Shown: one piece after another, positions 21,916 through 32,609 of the stretch
Numbering within the stretch: position 1 is the first letter of the stretch
Layout of the letters: each line of letters opens with the position of its first letter
Assembly: GCA_963675135.1 (NCBI GenBank)
Contig: OY776125.1
Coordinates: forward strand, 47,956,513-48,020,512
Direction of reading: 5' to 3'
DNA length: 64,000 bases
Source of the DNA: Galeopsis tetrahit
Taxonomy: Eukaryota > Streptophyta > Magnoliopsida > Lamiales > Lamiaceae
Made by a program: the position numbers and the translations under genes
The notes under the pieces: model-generated
What the model was told of the DNA's origin: nothing
The model's database searches: none
The model's input: the letters and a program-made list of their open reading frames with translations, nothing else

Positions 21916-22474
21916 TGGAAGAGATTTATTAACCGTTGGTTAATGGAATGTAACAGAGGGTAATTGGAAAAACCGTTTGAATATAGTGGGGTAGTGGACT
22001 TTCAATGGTTCGATGGAGTTTTGAATGCAATTCAATGGTTTGGATGAAGGCTCAAGAATTCATGCAATCTTATTAAGATTTCTGCATTAAATGCTGATTT
22101 GCCTTTTTTTTTTTTTGGTTTTAAAAATCTTTATAACACACTCCATCCTAAAATGGCCTACTCTTAGACCAAGAAACCTCTTAAATGTCTAATCAATGCT
22201 AAAAATAGCAATGATTATCTAATTAATTCGGACAAACATCCTGAGATGTGCTTTGGTTTCTGTGAAGGTCAAACTGTCTGATCACCTTGCCTGAGTGGAT
22301 CCCAAGGTTGCTGACTGGGTCCCACTTGGACAAATTCCCTGACCAACATTGCTGAGAACTACAGGGACAACCTTGCTGAGTTTCCCTCTTTGGCTGACAG
22401 CTTCAGTGAGGTTGGTCAACTTTGCCGAAGTTCAACTATGATGAACTTCCCCCTTCATATGAGCTTTACTTTCC
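21916..22474. other. Spacer between pol and extra ORF
   Basis: No ORF on the minus strand. Contains repeated short CTGA/TTGCC motifs typical of this element. It probably holds the promoter of the extra ORF. Confidence 0.5.
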
Positions 22475-25400
22475 TCATTTTTCCATTTTGCCTGGATCAA
22501 GTAACCCTAATTCAGCTGACGGTTCCAAGAACCTTGCTTCAGCTAGAGGCTTGGTCAGAATATCAGCTTTTTGCTTATCAGTGTGAATTTTGACAAGCTT
22601 GATATCTTTCTTCTCCACATGATCCCTTATGAAATGATGCTTGATGTCCACATGCTTGCATCTGGTGTGGAGCACTGGATTCTGTGAGATGGCAATTGCA
22701 CTATTGTTGTCACAGAATATGGGCACTTCATTTGTGATTACTTTGTAATCTCTTAATTGTTGCCTGAGCCATAGAATCTGAGCACAGCAACTTCCAGCAG
22801 CTACATACTCAGCTTCAGTTGTTGAAGTTGCAACTGTATTTTGCTTCTTGGAGAACCATGAGATAAGCTTGCTGCCCAAGAATTGACAAGTTCCTGAGGT
22901 GGATTTTCTGTCAATTCTACATCCTCCATAGTCTGCATCTGAATATCCAGTAAGCTCAATGTTATCATCAGCTGGATACCATAATCCAAGATTCTCAGAT
23001 CCCTTGAGATATCTTAGAATCCTCTTGGCAGCATCAAGATGGCTCTTCTTTGGATTGGCTTGAAATCTTGCACACACTCCAACTGCAAATGTGATATCAG
23101 GCCTGCTTGCAGTGAGATATAGCAGTGATCCTATGATTCCTCTGTAGTTAGTGGAGTTTGTTGACTCTCCACCTTCATCAGGATCCATCTTCCAGTTAGT
23201 ATTCATAGGAATTCTGACTGGCTTGCTTGATGCACATCCAAATTTTTTGATCATGTCCCTTGTGTACTTGGCCTGATTGATGAATATTCCCTTCTTTGAT
23301 TGAGTGACCTGAAGTCCTAAGAAGAAATTCATCAATCCCATCATGGACATCTCAAACTTGCTTTGCATGAGTTTAGAGAACTTCTCACATAATTTTTCAT
23401 TTGGAGATCCAAATATAATGTCATCCACATAGATTTGGACTAACAAAATATCATCTCCTTCACAGATTCTGAACAAGGTTCTGTCAACAGTGCCTTTGAC
23501 AAAACCATGATCTAGAAGAAACTGTGATAAGGTGTCATACCAAGCTCTTGGAGCTTGCTTTAAGCCATAGAGGGCTTTCTTTAATCTGTACACCTTGTCT
23601 CCTTCTTCAAAGCCTGGGGGCTGTTCCACATATACTTCTTCTTTGAGCACCCCATTGAGAAATGCACTCTTCACATCCATTTGATACACCTTGAATCTCA
23701 TGTGAGCTGCATATGCTAGGAAGAGTCTGATTGCCTCAAGTCTGGCCACTGGAGCAAAGGTCTCATCATAATCAATCCCTTCAGATTGACAATATCCTTT
23801 GGCCACCAGTCTTGCTTTGTTTCTCACAATGATGTCATTTTCATTTTTCTTGTTTTTGAACACCCGTTTAGTTCCAATGACATCTTGATGGGTTGGCCTG
23901 TCTACTAGCTCCCAAACTTCATTTCTGGTAAATTGATTCAGCTCTTCTTGCATGGCTATGATCCAGTTGGTGTCTTGTAGTGCTTCCTCAATGTCTTTAG
24001 GTTCCTGTTCTGAAAGAAAACAACAAAACAGAGCACTTTCTCCATGAAATCTTCTAGTTTTGATCCCTTCACTTGAATTACCAAGTATCAGGCTAGATGG
24101 GTGGTCATGCAACCAAGTCCTTCTAGACCTGATCCTTTCAGGAGGATTGTCCTCATCTGAAGTTGGATCACTAGATTCATTAAATTCAGGAAAGTTAATT
24201 GAAGGATCAAGTTCAGGATCATATTCAGGGGTGTTGTCCTCATTGTCAGATAAGTTGACATTTTCATTGGTTCCCCCTTGAATAGTGGATCCATTAACTA
24301 CCTCAGCATTGCCTGCTTCTTCATTGGTAGTTGTTACCTGGTTTTGAACTGGGATGGGGTCAGTCAGTTCAATTTCTCCTTCAGGTTGGTTGACTACTGG
24401 TTGATTGCTATCAGGTAGGTTGTCCAGTTTTTGATTTTCATGAAGTTCAGGCTGGGCAACCTCCACAAACACTGTTTCCTTGCTTTGAAGCCTTAATCTG
24501 GTTGTTCTTTGTGTTATCTCATCAATATTCAGGTTTCTATCCCTGAACTCATTAATAGATTCATCAAACACAACATGAGGTGTTTCTTCCACAATAAGAG
24601 TTTTGCAATTGTAAACTCTGTAAGCCTTGCTTATTTGTGAATATCCAACAAATATTCCTTCATCAGCTTTGCTATCAAAAGCTTTCAATTGCTCTTTCCC
24701 ATTATTATGGATGAAACACTTACAGCCAAATATGTGAAAATAAGCAACAGTGGGCAATCTACCTTTCCATATTTGATATGGGGTTTTACCTTGTCCTTTG
24801 GTGATTAAGGACCTGTTTTGAGTGTGACATGCAGTGCTAATGGCTTCAGCCCAGAACCTTTTAGGCAATTTAGATTCAGCAATCAAGGTTCTTGCTGCCT
24901 CCTTCAAGGTCCTGTTCCTTCTTTCAGCAACCCCATTTTGTTGAGGTGTTCTTGCTGCTGAAGTTTCATGAGTGATGCCATTTTTGCTGCAATACTCATT
25001 GATGTATGAGTTAATGAACTCAGTGCCTTTGTCAGATCTGATTTTGACAATGCTTAGGCCCTTTTCATTACTTAATCTCATCATCAATTCAGGTAGTTTG
25101 ACTTGGGTCTCCTTTTTGTTCAGCAAGAATACTATCCAAGTGTACCTGGAAAAATCATCAACAACAACTAAAGCATATTTTCTTCCATTTAAACTTACTG
25201 GGATTATTGGCCCAAATAAATCCATATGCAATAGTTGAAGGACTCTCTCAGTTGAGATGACAGGTTTTCCTTTGAATGAGGCTTTGATCTGCTTTCCTTC
25301 CTGACATGGCTGGCATATATGTTCTTTGGTGAACACTTGATTTGGCAGCCCTTTAACTAGAGAGTTTCTTGCAATCTTGTTGATGGTTTTGAAGTTCAGG

Positions 25401-25873
25401 TGATTCAGTCTCTTGTGCCATAGCCAGCTTTGCTCATTTGTGCTTTTGGCAACAAGACAGACTGCTTCAGGGGTTTTGCTCCAATCTGCAAAATAAACAT
25501 TTCCCTTTCTCACCCCTGTTAGTAGCACCTGTTGTGTTGATTTGTTTTTGATAGTACATTCATTTGGTGCAAATTCAACACAATATCCTTTGTCACAAAT
25601 TTGACTTATAGACAACAAGTTATATTTTAGGCCTAGAACATATGAGACATCAGTAATTTTAACACTACCAATGTTTAATGTACCATAGCCTCTTGTGATG
25701 CCTTGAGAGCTGTCTCCAAAGGTTACTGAAGGACCATCTTTCTCTATGAAGTCTGAGAGAAGCTCCTTGTTTCCAGTCATGTGCCTTGAACATCCACTGT
25801 CCAGGTACCATGTTGTTTTCTTGTTGATGCTTCTCTTCCTTTTGGGGTCCTTGCAGTCCTGCAAAGTCAAAAT
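22475..25873 (-). CDS. pol: Copia pol: protease-integrase-RT-RNase H
   Basis: About 1130 codons, open from just after a TAA in this frame near 25876 to the stop at 22475. In order: aspartic protease active site [13 protein letters not shown]; integrase zinc finger (HKRLNHLNF...CQPCQEGK); DDE core ([33 protein letters not shown]); RT ([14 protein letters not shown] and IYVDDIIFG); RNase H ([40 protein letters not shown]). All catalytic residues I can check are present. It lies in the -1 frame relative to the end of gag, so it is not joined to gag without a frame change. It lacks its own ATG near the start (first codon of the open frame used here is TTG). Confidence 0.9.
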   Translation of the reverse strand: MLTLQDCKDPKRKRSINKKTTWYLDSGCSRHMTGNKELLSDFIEKDGPSVTFGDSSQGITRGYGTLNIGSVKITDVSYVLGLKYNLLSISQICDKGYCVEFAPNECTIKNKSTQQVLLTGVRKGNVYFADWSKTPEAVCLVAKSTNEQSWLWHKRLNHLNFKTINKIARNSLVKGLPNQVFTKEHICQPCQEGKQIKASFKGKPVISTERVLQLLHMDLFGPIIPVSLNGRKYALVVVDDFSRYTWIVFLLNKKETQVKLPELMMRLSNEKGLSIVKIRSDKGTEFINSYINEYCSKNGITHETSAARTPQQNGVAERRNRTLKEAARTLIAESKLPKRFWAEAISTACHTQNRSLITKGQGKTPYQIWKGRLPTVAYFHIFGCKCFIHNNGKEQLKAFDSKADEGIFVGYSQISKAYRVYNCKTLIVEETPHVVFDESINEFRDRNLNIDEITQRTTRLRLQSKETVFVEVAQPELHENQKLDNLPDSNQPVVNQPEGEIELTDPIPVQNQVTTTNEEAGNAEVVNGSTIQGGTNENVNLSDNEDNTPEYDPELDPSINFPEFNESSDPTSDEDNPPERIRSRRTWLHDHPSSLILGNSSEGIKTRRFHGESALFCCFLSEQEPKDIEEALQDTNWIIAMQEELNQFTRNEVWELVDRPTHQDVIGTKRVFKNKKNENDIIVRNKARLVAKGYCQSEGIDYDETFAPVARLEAIRLFLAYAAHMRFKVYQMDVKSAFLNGVLKEEVYVEQPPGFEEGDKVYRLKKALYGLKQAPRAWYDTLSQFLLDHGFVKGTVDRTLFRICEGDDILLVQIYVDDIIFGSPNEKLCEKFSKLMQSKFEMSMMGLMNFFLGLQVTQSKKGIFINQAKYTRDMIKKFGCASSKPVRIPMNTNWKMDPDEGGESTNSTNYRGIIGSLLYLTASRPDITFAVGVCARFQANPKKSHLDAAKRILRYLKGSENLGLWYPADDNIELTGYSDADYGGCRIDRKSTSGTCQFLGSKLISWFSKKQNTVATSTTEAEYVAAGSCCAQILWLRQQLRDYKVITNEVPIFCDNNSAIAISQNPVLHTRCKHVDIKHHFIRDHVEKKDIKLVKIHTDKQKADILTKPLAEARFLEPSAELGLLDPGKMEK

Positions 25874-26164
25874 TTAGGTACCCTTTGAGTGTTGGGTCCT
25901 AGAGGGTTAGCTGTACCTTTTGGAACCCAAATCTGCCTGATAACTCTGATTGATTCAAAGTGACTGACTTGGTTTCCATTTACATCTACATACACAGTTT
26001 GACCCTTAAATGCCTTGGGTGATTTTTGTGTATAAGTGTTAGCTTTGTAGAGTTCAGGAGAGTTGGTAAATTTCTTTGGGACATTTCTCCTGAAGTTACT
26101 AAGCTTAGGTGCAGCTGGGTAAGACTTTTGAGGATAGGCTTTTGGATGGCCTTTTCCATTTGGC
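25867..26164 (-). pseudogene. Copia gag-pol linker after the LINE
   Basis: Continues the gag frame on the far side of the LINE insertion (PNGKGHPKAY...) and ends at TGA 25867-25869, right where the pol frame opens. Sequence of this low-complexity, basic type normally joins the zinc knuckle to protease in SIRE-like elements. The frame break sits at AAATTTTGA. It could be a one-base indel in this copy or a programmed shift. Confidence 0.7.
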
Positions 26165-26179
26165 AAGTAAGGTCCAGGC
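26165..26179. repeat. TSD of internal LINE, left copy
   Basis: AAGTAAGGTCCAGGC, identical to 28548-28562. It marks the 3' border of the LINE on the minus strand. Confidence 0.9.
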
Positions 26180-28547
26180 CAATAAAAAGGTATGGAATAT
26201 AAAAGAAAAAAGAAAACCTAAAACCATAAGCTCACAAGTCGAGCCAGAGGCCGGAGTGCCGTTAAAACCTTGCCTGGGAAAACCCTCCTTAGGGACAAAA
26301 CCCAAGCGAAGGAAAAAGGTAAACTCCTCTAACAATCAATGTCTGTAAAAGACTGTGTACAAATCTTTATGCAAGAAATGAAGTAAGAAATCTGGAGGGT
26401 ATCCCCTCCAAATGCAGTTGACCTTCGTCTTGGACACTGCGTCAGCCGCCTGGTTGGCCTCTCTAAAAGTGTGAGAGTACCGAATGTGCATGTCTGTGGT
26501 GAGAGGGTGAACCTGACTCCAGAGACCCTGCAGACGCCAAGGAACAGAAGGAGTAGAGCTCATCAAAGTGCTAACTGCCAGACTGGAGTCCGACTCGATC
26601 CATAAGAACCGCCACCCTTGGGAGTGTGCATACTGAATAGCAATGAGTGCCGCTGCTAACTCCGCCTCAAAAGGAGTACCCCAACCAACGTCTTGGGCAA
26701 TAGCCGCAACAAAGAACCCCCTGAAGTTCCTAAACACCGCCCCTGCATGCAAACTACCTGGAGAGGATGCTGCACTGCCGTCTGTGTTGATCTTGTACCA
26801 ATCCGGATCCGGTGGGATCCATCTGACAGACGAACCCTGACGGGTCGGCTTGTGCCTGCCCAATACACCAAGAGACCTGGCAATCAAGAGGTCCCGAACT
26901 GAACCGTCAGAGTAACCACGAGAGATGCTATTGGCTTCCCTAATACCAGCAACGATTTGCGCCATGCATCGTCTGACTGAAGGAGAGACCCCATCAAAGA
27001 CCACCTTGTTCCGCAGAGCCCAAATAGCCCAAAATGTAGTGACAAATGCCGCTCTCCATAACTCTAAAGACTGCGGACCCAAGCGAACTCTAGTAGCCTG
27101 GAGAAAGATATCAAGAAAGCTGATTCCCGTGTGGATCGTAACTCCAAAAAGCTGAGTCAGATGCTGAAGAATCTCCAGAGTAAATGGACAGTGAGCTAAC
27201 AAGTGGTCTAAAGACTCAGAGTCTCTACGACAGAGCATACACATCGAAGGACCGTGAATTCCAAATGAGACCAGCCAATCAGAAGTAGGGAGCTTGCCCC
27301 ATATCGCCCTCCAAATAACCGTAGAGCGACACATCGGAATGAAGGAACTCCAAATCCACGACGACCAGCCAAGACGAGGGAGAGGAGATCTGAGCATGTC
27401 ATAGGCTACTGAAGAGGTTAGCTCCCCTGAGGTAGTACCTTCCCAAATACGTTTGTCAGGGCCATGAAGAACCCGAATCTGAAGGATATCTCTGACGATA
27501 TCTGTGAAGTCCGTGACGAAGCACTCCTCAAAGTGCCAACAATCGTCATAGAAGAAGTCCCCAACCGTGCTCTTCAGGGTAGCCGCAAACCAATCCGGGA
27601 GGCCAATCTTATCAGAGATAGTGTATCCCAACCAGTTATCATGCCAAAAGCTGACTGTCGAACCCCTACCAATCAGCCACCTTGACCCATCAGAAAGCCT
27701 CGAGACGTGAGGACGAATACCTGGCCCAATAGATGAGATTCTCCCATGGGGACGCAATCTGCCATCCGAGGAAAAGTGTCTCCTGTGAAGCAGAGCTGTA
27801 TCTGGAGTTCTGTGCTGAAGAATGTCCCAACTCAACTTACAGAGAAAGGAGGCATTCGCCAATCTAATGGAACGAACCCCCATCCCTCCTTCTCCGAAGG
27901 GCGCACAAACCCTCTTCCACGAGACCGAACAGGAACCACTCTTACGATTGATGTCACCCTTCCAAAGAAAGTTGCGCATAGCAGATTCCACCTGGCGAAG
28001 AAGCGAACTGGGCCACTTGTAAACCATCATAGAGTGGACCATAGAGCCTGTGATAACCGAGTTAATCAAGCATCGTCGCCCTGCCAAGGAAAGGGAACTA
28101 CCCTTCCAACGACTAAACTTAGCAATAACCTCGTCTGCCACAGGCTGTAAATGAGCCTTCCTGGGGCAACCTCGAAAGATCGGAACTCCTAGGTAGGTGA
28201 AAGGAAGGGAACCTTCTATGATGCCTGTGTCCCTGTGCATCCGACGACGAAGTCTTTGGGGAACATCACGCCCAAAGAAAGCCCTAGACTTCGGAGGACT
28301 ATAGATCTGACCTGAAAGATGACCATACCCCTGTAAAACAGCATGTAGGTTCCTGATATTAGACTCGGTGGCCCTCAAAAATATCATGATGTCGTCCGCA
28401 TAGAAGAGGTAACGAGGGACAAAACGGATGGGACGAAGACGGCCTCTATCGATCTCCCAATCAATCCATCTCCCGAGCGCCTCCTCCGCAATACAAAAAA
28501 GTAATGGTGATAGAGGATCTCCCTGACGAACACCCCTGGAGCAAGAA
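26180..28547 (-). mobile_element. 5'-truncated LINE inside the SIRE-like element
   Basis: A 2368-bp insert bounded by the perfect 15-bp repeat AAGTAAGGTCCAGGC (26165-26179, 28548-28562). On the minus strand it starts inside the RT domain at FSCSRGVRQGDPLSP, keeps the catalytic YADDIMIF, zf-RVT-like C/H residues (CMLCRRDSESLDHLLAHC) and a full RNase H set (INTDGS, EAELAA, IESDSS, ANQAAD), then a stop at 26336 and about 155 bp of 3' UTR ending near CCTTTTTATTG. No long poly(A) tail is visible. The N-terminal endonuclease and RT motif A are lost by truncation. It is a different L1-type family from the one at 7.9-12.5 kb. Confidence 0.92.
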
Positions 28548-30304
28548 AAGTAAGGTCCAGGCTTCCTGAATGTTTTATACCTATCAGAGGGTATTGGCCT
28601 TAATCCATTCAGTTGAGGTTGCCTCATTTGAGTTGGCCTCTTCTGAACATGTTTTGGACAACTCCTCTGATGATGATTCAGATAGGTTGGCCTTCCATTG
28701 GTTCTACCTTTCTGAACCTCATTCCTCCTGTAAGCAATGCCTTTAACCTTTTCCAAAGGTGTGGGTTTAGGTACATTGTTTACCTGAGTTGGTATAAAAA
28801 TTCCTTTTCCCTTATCCTTGATCAGTGGTTGATTTACTTCAATTTCATTTTGTTGTGCCACTGATCTTACAAAAGTCATCTTAGAATTGCTTGAAGAAGC
28901 AATACTAAGACCAGGTGAGGGTTCAAATGGATTATAGCCTAATCCATCCCTTTGAGCAAATGGTCTTTGAAACCCTTGAATTTCCTCTATTGCCTTAGCA
29001 GATTTGTTCAAGGCAGACATTTTCATTTTCAAGCTCCCCTCACTTAATTTTAGAGTATCAAATTCTCTTGAGAGATTGTCAAATTTAGCTTGTAGAGTTC
29101 TAGAGTCAAAATCCTTTTTCTTTAGAGCCTGATTTTGTTCATCAATCAGCTTTTGTTGTTCAGAGACTTTGAGAGACATTTCTTCATGTTCTCTCACAAT
29201 CTGTTGATACAACTCAGTTGATTTATTGTCAACTTCAGATTCAGGAGGATTGGACATTTTGACTTTAGACCTCAACTGTTCATTTTCTCTCAGAGCCATA
29301 TTGCATACTTCTTGCATTCTGGTGAAATCTTCCAACAACTTTTCAAAGTCAAGATGGATTTCACTAGATTCATGTGTGTTAATTGACAAGTTGGAAGTTG
29401 AACATACCTCTTCATCTTCAAGTGCCATTTGACAGTCCTCATCACTGTCACTGTTGGAGAACAGCCCATCATCAGAAGAGTAGACACTCTCCTCACTTGC
29501 TGAATCTCCAGCTACCATAGCCTTCCTTTTGTTCAGCCGTTTATCTCTTTTGTTTTGCCTTTCCTTCCTTTCTTTTGCACTGAGGTCAGGACAGTCATAC
29601 TGAAAATGACCCTTCTTCTGGCAGTTGTAACACACATCTTCATCATCATCCTTCTTGCTTGAGGACTCCTTCCTCCTTGATGATGATGGCTCACCTTTGC
29701 TGAATTTCTTCCTATCAGCATATCTGTCTTCTTTCTTTTCATCAGAGACTTTGTCCTCTGATTTATGTTCAGGAGAACTGAATCTCCTTCTGGTTCTGTT
29801 ATCTTGGTAGAACTTCTTGTATCTACCAAATCTGGAGTTGAGCTTCTCAAATCTTCTAGCCATGAGTGCCAGCTCCTCCTTTATTTCAGATTTTGAAACA
29901 GACTGAGAGGATCTTTGAGTAATCTTCTTTTCTGTTTCAGCAGCTTTGAAGGCAACACCTTTGTTTGAAGAGGATGGCTCTTCATGCACCTTCTTTCTAT
30001 TGAGATCAAACTCATATGCTTTGAGTTCAGAGAATACTTGCTGCATTGGCATGTTGTCGAGATTGCTGGTATTTTGCATCATGACAGAGTATATGTCCCA
30101 CTTGGATGTGAGACTTCTCAAGATCTTCAGAGCAACCTCTCTTTTGGCATAGAACTTGCCAAGAGAGTTTATTTCATTCATGATGTCAGTGAACCTGCCA
30201 TCAAGATGATCAATAGTTTCATTGGCCTCCATAGAGAATTGTTCATATTTTTGGATAGCCACTTGAAGCTTGTTCTCCTTGATCTTTTGGGTACCTTCAC
30301 ACAT
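26336..30304 (-). CDS. Chimeric ORF: Copia gag fused in frame to LINE RT-RNase H
   Basis: A single 1322-codon open frame. Residues 1 to about 585 are Copia gag (UBN2-type capsid region, then zinc knuckle CYNCQKKGHFQYDC, then a basic and glutamine-rich stretch). At the LINE junction (28547) it passes without a break into the LINE RT (YADDIMIF) and RNase H to the LINE stop. The ATG at 30302-30304 is internal to gag: the true gag start is at 30718, but a TGA at 30320-30322 separates the two. If translated it would give capsid/zinc-knuckle fused to a non-LTR RT fragment. I rate this as an accident of insertion that happens to be open; expression is unknown. Confidence 0.85.
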   Translation of the reverse strand: MCEGTQKIKENKLQVAIQKYEQFSMEANETIDHLDGRFTDIMNEINSLGKFYAKREVALKILRSLTSKWDIYSVMMQNTSNLDNMPMQQVFSELKAYEFDLNRKKVHEEPSSSNKGVAFKAAETEKKITQRSSQSVSKSEIKEELALMARRFEKLNSRFGRYKKFYQDNRTRRRFSSPEHKSEDKVSDEKKEDRYADRKKFSKGEPSSSRRKESSSKKDDDEDVCYNCQKKGHFQYDCPDLSAKERKERQNKRDKRLNKRKAMVAGDSASEESVYSSDDGLFSNSDSDEDCQMALEDEEVCSTSNLSINTHESSEIHLDFEKLLEDFTRMQEVCNMALRENEQLRSKVKMSNPPESEVDNKSTELYQQIVREHEEMSLKVSEQQKLIDEQNQALKKKDFDSRTLQAKFDNLSREFDTLKLSEGSLKMKMSALNKSAKAIEEIQGFQRPFAQRDGLGYNPFEPSPGLSIASSSNSKMTFVRSVAQQNEIEVNQPLIKDKGKGIFIPTQVNNVPKPTPLEKVKGIAYRRNEVQKGRTNGRPTYLNHHQRSCPKHVQKRPTQMRQPQLNGLRPIPSDRYKTFRKPGPYFSCSRGVRQGDPLSPLLFCIAEEALGRWIDWEIDRGRLRPIRFVPRYLFYADDIMIFLRATESNIRNLHAVLQGYGHLSGQIYSPPKSRAFFGRDVPQRLRRRMHRDTGIIEGSLPFTYLGVPIFRGCPRKAHLQPVADEVIAKFSRWKGSSLSLAGRRCLINSVITGSMVHSMMVYKWPSSLLRQVESAMRNFLWKGDINRKSGSCSVSWKRVCAPFGEGGMGVRSIRLANASFLCKLSWDILQHRTPDTALLHRRHFSSDGRLRPHGRISSIGPGIRPHVSRLSDGSRWLIGRGSTVSFWHDNWLGYTISDKIGLPDWFAATLKSTVGDFFYDDCWHFEECFVTDFTDIVRDILQIRVLHGPDKRIWEGTTSGELTSSVAYDMLRSPLPRLGWSSWIWSSFIPMCRSTVIWRAIWGKLPTSDWLVSFGIHGPSMCMLCRRDSESLDHLLAHCPFTLEILQHLTQLFGVTIHTGISFLDIFLQATRVRLGPQSLELWRAAFVTTFWAIWALRNKVVFDGVSPSVRRCMAQIVAGIREANSISRGYSDGSVRDLLIARSLGVLGRHKPTRQGSSVRWIPPDPDWYKINTDGSAASSPGSLHAGAVFRNFRGFFVAAIAQDVGWGTPFEAELAAALIAIQYAHSQGWRFLWIESDSSLAVSTLMSSTPSVPWRLQGLWSQVHPLTTDMHIRYSHTFREANQAADAVSKTKVNCIWRGYPPDFLLHFLHKDLYTVFYRH
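28548..28562. repeat. TSD of internal LINE, right copy
   Basis: AAGTAAGGTCCAGGC, identical to 26165-26179. It marks the truncated 5' border of the LINE on the minus strand. Confidence 0.9.
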
Positions 30305-30319
30305 AAGTGCTAAGGTATC

Positions 30320-30718
30320 TCAAATCTCTTTAGCTGATGTGCAGTGGTACACTCTCCCCATCACTGCATCTGGAATTGTCTGGTACAATGTGTTCATTGC
30401 AATGTAGTTCAGGTTGTGCCTTTTTCTTTCTTCAGCTGTAAGGTCATCTTCATCTTTTGGCAGCAACTCCCTTGGATCAGCTTTTTGAGCATCAGTGAGC
30501 TTGGGATTTGCTTTAGTGAATGTGAATGGCCCTCTAGTGATGACTTTAAGCATCTCATCATGCTGGCAAGCAAGATGTGCTCTCATCCTGATCTTCCAGA
30601 AATCATAGTTCTCAATTGAGAACATTGGCAGTTTGTGATGAGAAATATGATTGACTTGGTTTGGACCCATATTGTTGATGGTGTTGACAGCATCTCCTGG
30701 AACTGCATTGTTAGCCAT
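30320..30718 (-). pseudogene. gag: Copia gag N-terminus, ended by premature TGA
   Basis: Starts at ATG 30716-30718 (MANNAVPGDA), about 130 nt downstream of the PBS. It reads KLPMFSIENYDFWKIRMRAH, the start of a UBN2/gag-type capsid domain, and ends at TGA 30320-30322 in the context SAKEI-stop-DTLALMCEG. The family has tryptophan at this place (AKEIW motif), so this is a single TGG to TGA change. Beyond it the same frame continues as the 30304 ORF. Confidence 0.9.
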
Positions 30719-30844
30719 TTCAACAAATGTAATAGAAGATGAACACAGATAAGTTTTTCAGAAATTTGGATCAGTTCAGTGACCACAGAAAATGTGATTT
30801 TGAAAATCAGTTGGATTTTCAGAGGCAGTGGTCTTTGAACCCCT

Positions 30845-30856
30845 GCTCTGATACCA
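30845..30856 (-). promoter_or_regulatory. Primer binding site (initiator Met tRNA)
   Basis: The minus strand reads TGGTATCAGAGC, two bases after the CA end of the 5' LTR. It is complementary to the 3' end of plant initiator methionine tRNA, the usual Copia primer. Confidence 0.95.
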
Positions 30857-30858
30857 CT

Positions 30859-32462
30859 TGTTGGTCCTAGGTGGAGTATAACACAAGTGTATGGGGGGGG
30901 GGAATGCACTTGTGTATGCAAATTCTTTTCTTTTTGATAAACTGGTCCTATCAGGCAAGTTGTCTCACAACTGGCCTGAGTGTGAACTTTGATAGATACT
31001 TGTCCTACTGATTACTATTAAGTGATCAGTTGGCTAAATATCTAAAAGAGTTGCTAAGTGCGGAATGTGGTTGGCCTTTACTCAAAGAAATACTCCAAGT
31101 TGATTTCTGAAAATACAGGTTATCAGGGACTTTGTCCAAAACAGATTTTCTTACTTACTGAGTTATGAATCTTTGAAATATGATTGAATGGAGTGAAGTT
31201 AAGAATGCAGTAAGTAAATGAGACACAAATTTATAGTGGTTCAGAGACTCAAGCTCCTACATCCACTTTCCCTGATTGAACAGGATAATTCCTTCTCAAT
31301 GGAATTAGCTTGTTTTATAGTGCCAAGGTGCACTGATCAACAACACTCTCTTAGTGTTTTGATCCCTAGGATAACTTGAGTCCTAGTGCTCAATCTCTCT
31401 GAGTTAAGACTGTGTTTCACACTAACAGTCCTTAACTTCTCACTTCTACAACAAACACTCTCTTCACTAAATGAGATAGGGTTTGAGGTTTGGTTCCAAC
31501 TAATAGAGATATCCTTTACAATAAGAACAGTGTAAAGGAATAGGATATCTCAATGCTAAGCTAGGATGTTTACAAGAATTGGCTTAGCTGACTTGAAGTG
31601 ATTCAGGAAACTTGGAATTCTAGTTGAACAGCTTGGTTTCCTTTTGAAAGCTTGATGATAGTTTGATAGCTTGTAGTTGGATACTGAATTCCTTTGATCA
31701 CTTCTGTATTTATAGGCAATTTGAACAACTAACCGTTGGAGGGATTAGCAATTCAAATATGTCTATTTGCAGCACCATTAAAACGGCTATGAAGCTTGAC
31801 ATCCTTTTATCCACTGTGTAAAAGAGGTCTTCAATGGTTGCTTGAATGAATGTGTTGACTTCTGACAAAGGCGGCTGGGAAGACTTGTGTCAGTTTCCAA
31901 TTTTGCACATTGTCCTAGGTTGATTTGTGGCAAACTTTACACACAATCAACGGTCAGATGGGACAAGCTCCCTGAACATTCCTGCTGCAGTTTAGAATGT
32001 TCCAACACTCATTCAATGCCTCACTCTTTAATGCTCTAAGTCTTTAATGCTTGGTTCAGGCATGATTGGCAATAAATGCTTCATTGAATATGTCTTCTGC
32101 AAGCTTTTGACACTTAATCCACTTGATTATTTGTACTTCAACTGTCTTGATCATTTGCATTTATGAGCACAACTTCAGTATTCTTGAACTCTTCAGCCAG
32201 GTTGTCCATTTGATCAGTTTGTCTTGAAAAGATCAGCAACTTTGTCCTATAGACCTATCAAGCTGCCTAACATTTCAGCTTTGGACAACTATCCTGATTA
32301 CTAATATCTCATAACATTTCTGAGATTTTAACTTAAGCATACTACACATTAAGTGTTCTGGGACAACTTGCCTGAACAATGACTTGAGCATATCTCAACT
32401 AACTTGTACATCATCAATCAGGGGTTTTGGTATCTTAGATCAAAATCATTTTATTCCCAACA
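30859..32462 (-). repeat. 5' LTR of SIRE-like element
   Basis: 1604 bp, TG...CA. By eye it differs from 15099-16704 at two positions and in the length of the G-run (10 instead of 12). It is followed on the plus side by TSD ATATT (32463-32467). Confidence 0.95.
31707..31715 (-). promoter_or_regulatory. TATA-like box of 5' LTR
   Basis: CTATAAATA on the minus strand, roughly in the middle of the LTR. It would set the transcription start near 31680, leaving about 820 bp of R-U5 before the PBS. Confidence 0.65.
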
Positions 32463-32609
32463 ATATTATTGAAAAGTGTAACTCAATTTTTAATGAAAAG
32501 TGTATGTCGTTATAATTGAAAAGTGCAACACATTTTTAATGAAAAGTGTAAGACACTTCAACTGAAAAGTGCAACACCGAATCTACCACTACAAAATATT
32601 GCCCAAAAG

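Larger units (their letters stand above)
15099..32462 (-). mobile_element. SIRE/Maximus-like Ty1-Copia retrotransposon
   Basis: 17,364 bp, TG...CA bounded, flanked by the 5-bp TSD ATATT (15094-15098 and 32463-32467). On the minus strand the order is 5' LTR, initiator-Met PBS, gag, protease, integrase, RT, RNase H, an extra long ORF, polypurine tract, 3' LTR. Protease-integrase-RT-RH order makes it Ty1-Copia. The 1.6-kb LTRs and an extra ORF behind pol point to the SIRE (Maximus) lineage. The LTRs differ by two substitutions (31347 and 32100 versus their partners) and a G-run of 12 versus 10, so the insertion is recent. A LINE lies inside gag-pol (26180-28547). Confidence 0.95.

Noticed and set aside
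26643..28150. Plus-strand ORFs of up to 134 codons
   Set aside because: Antisense to the LINE RT/RNase H; no own motifs.
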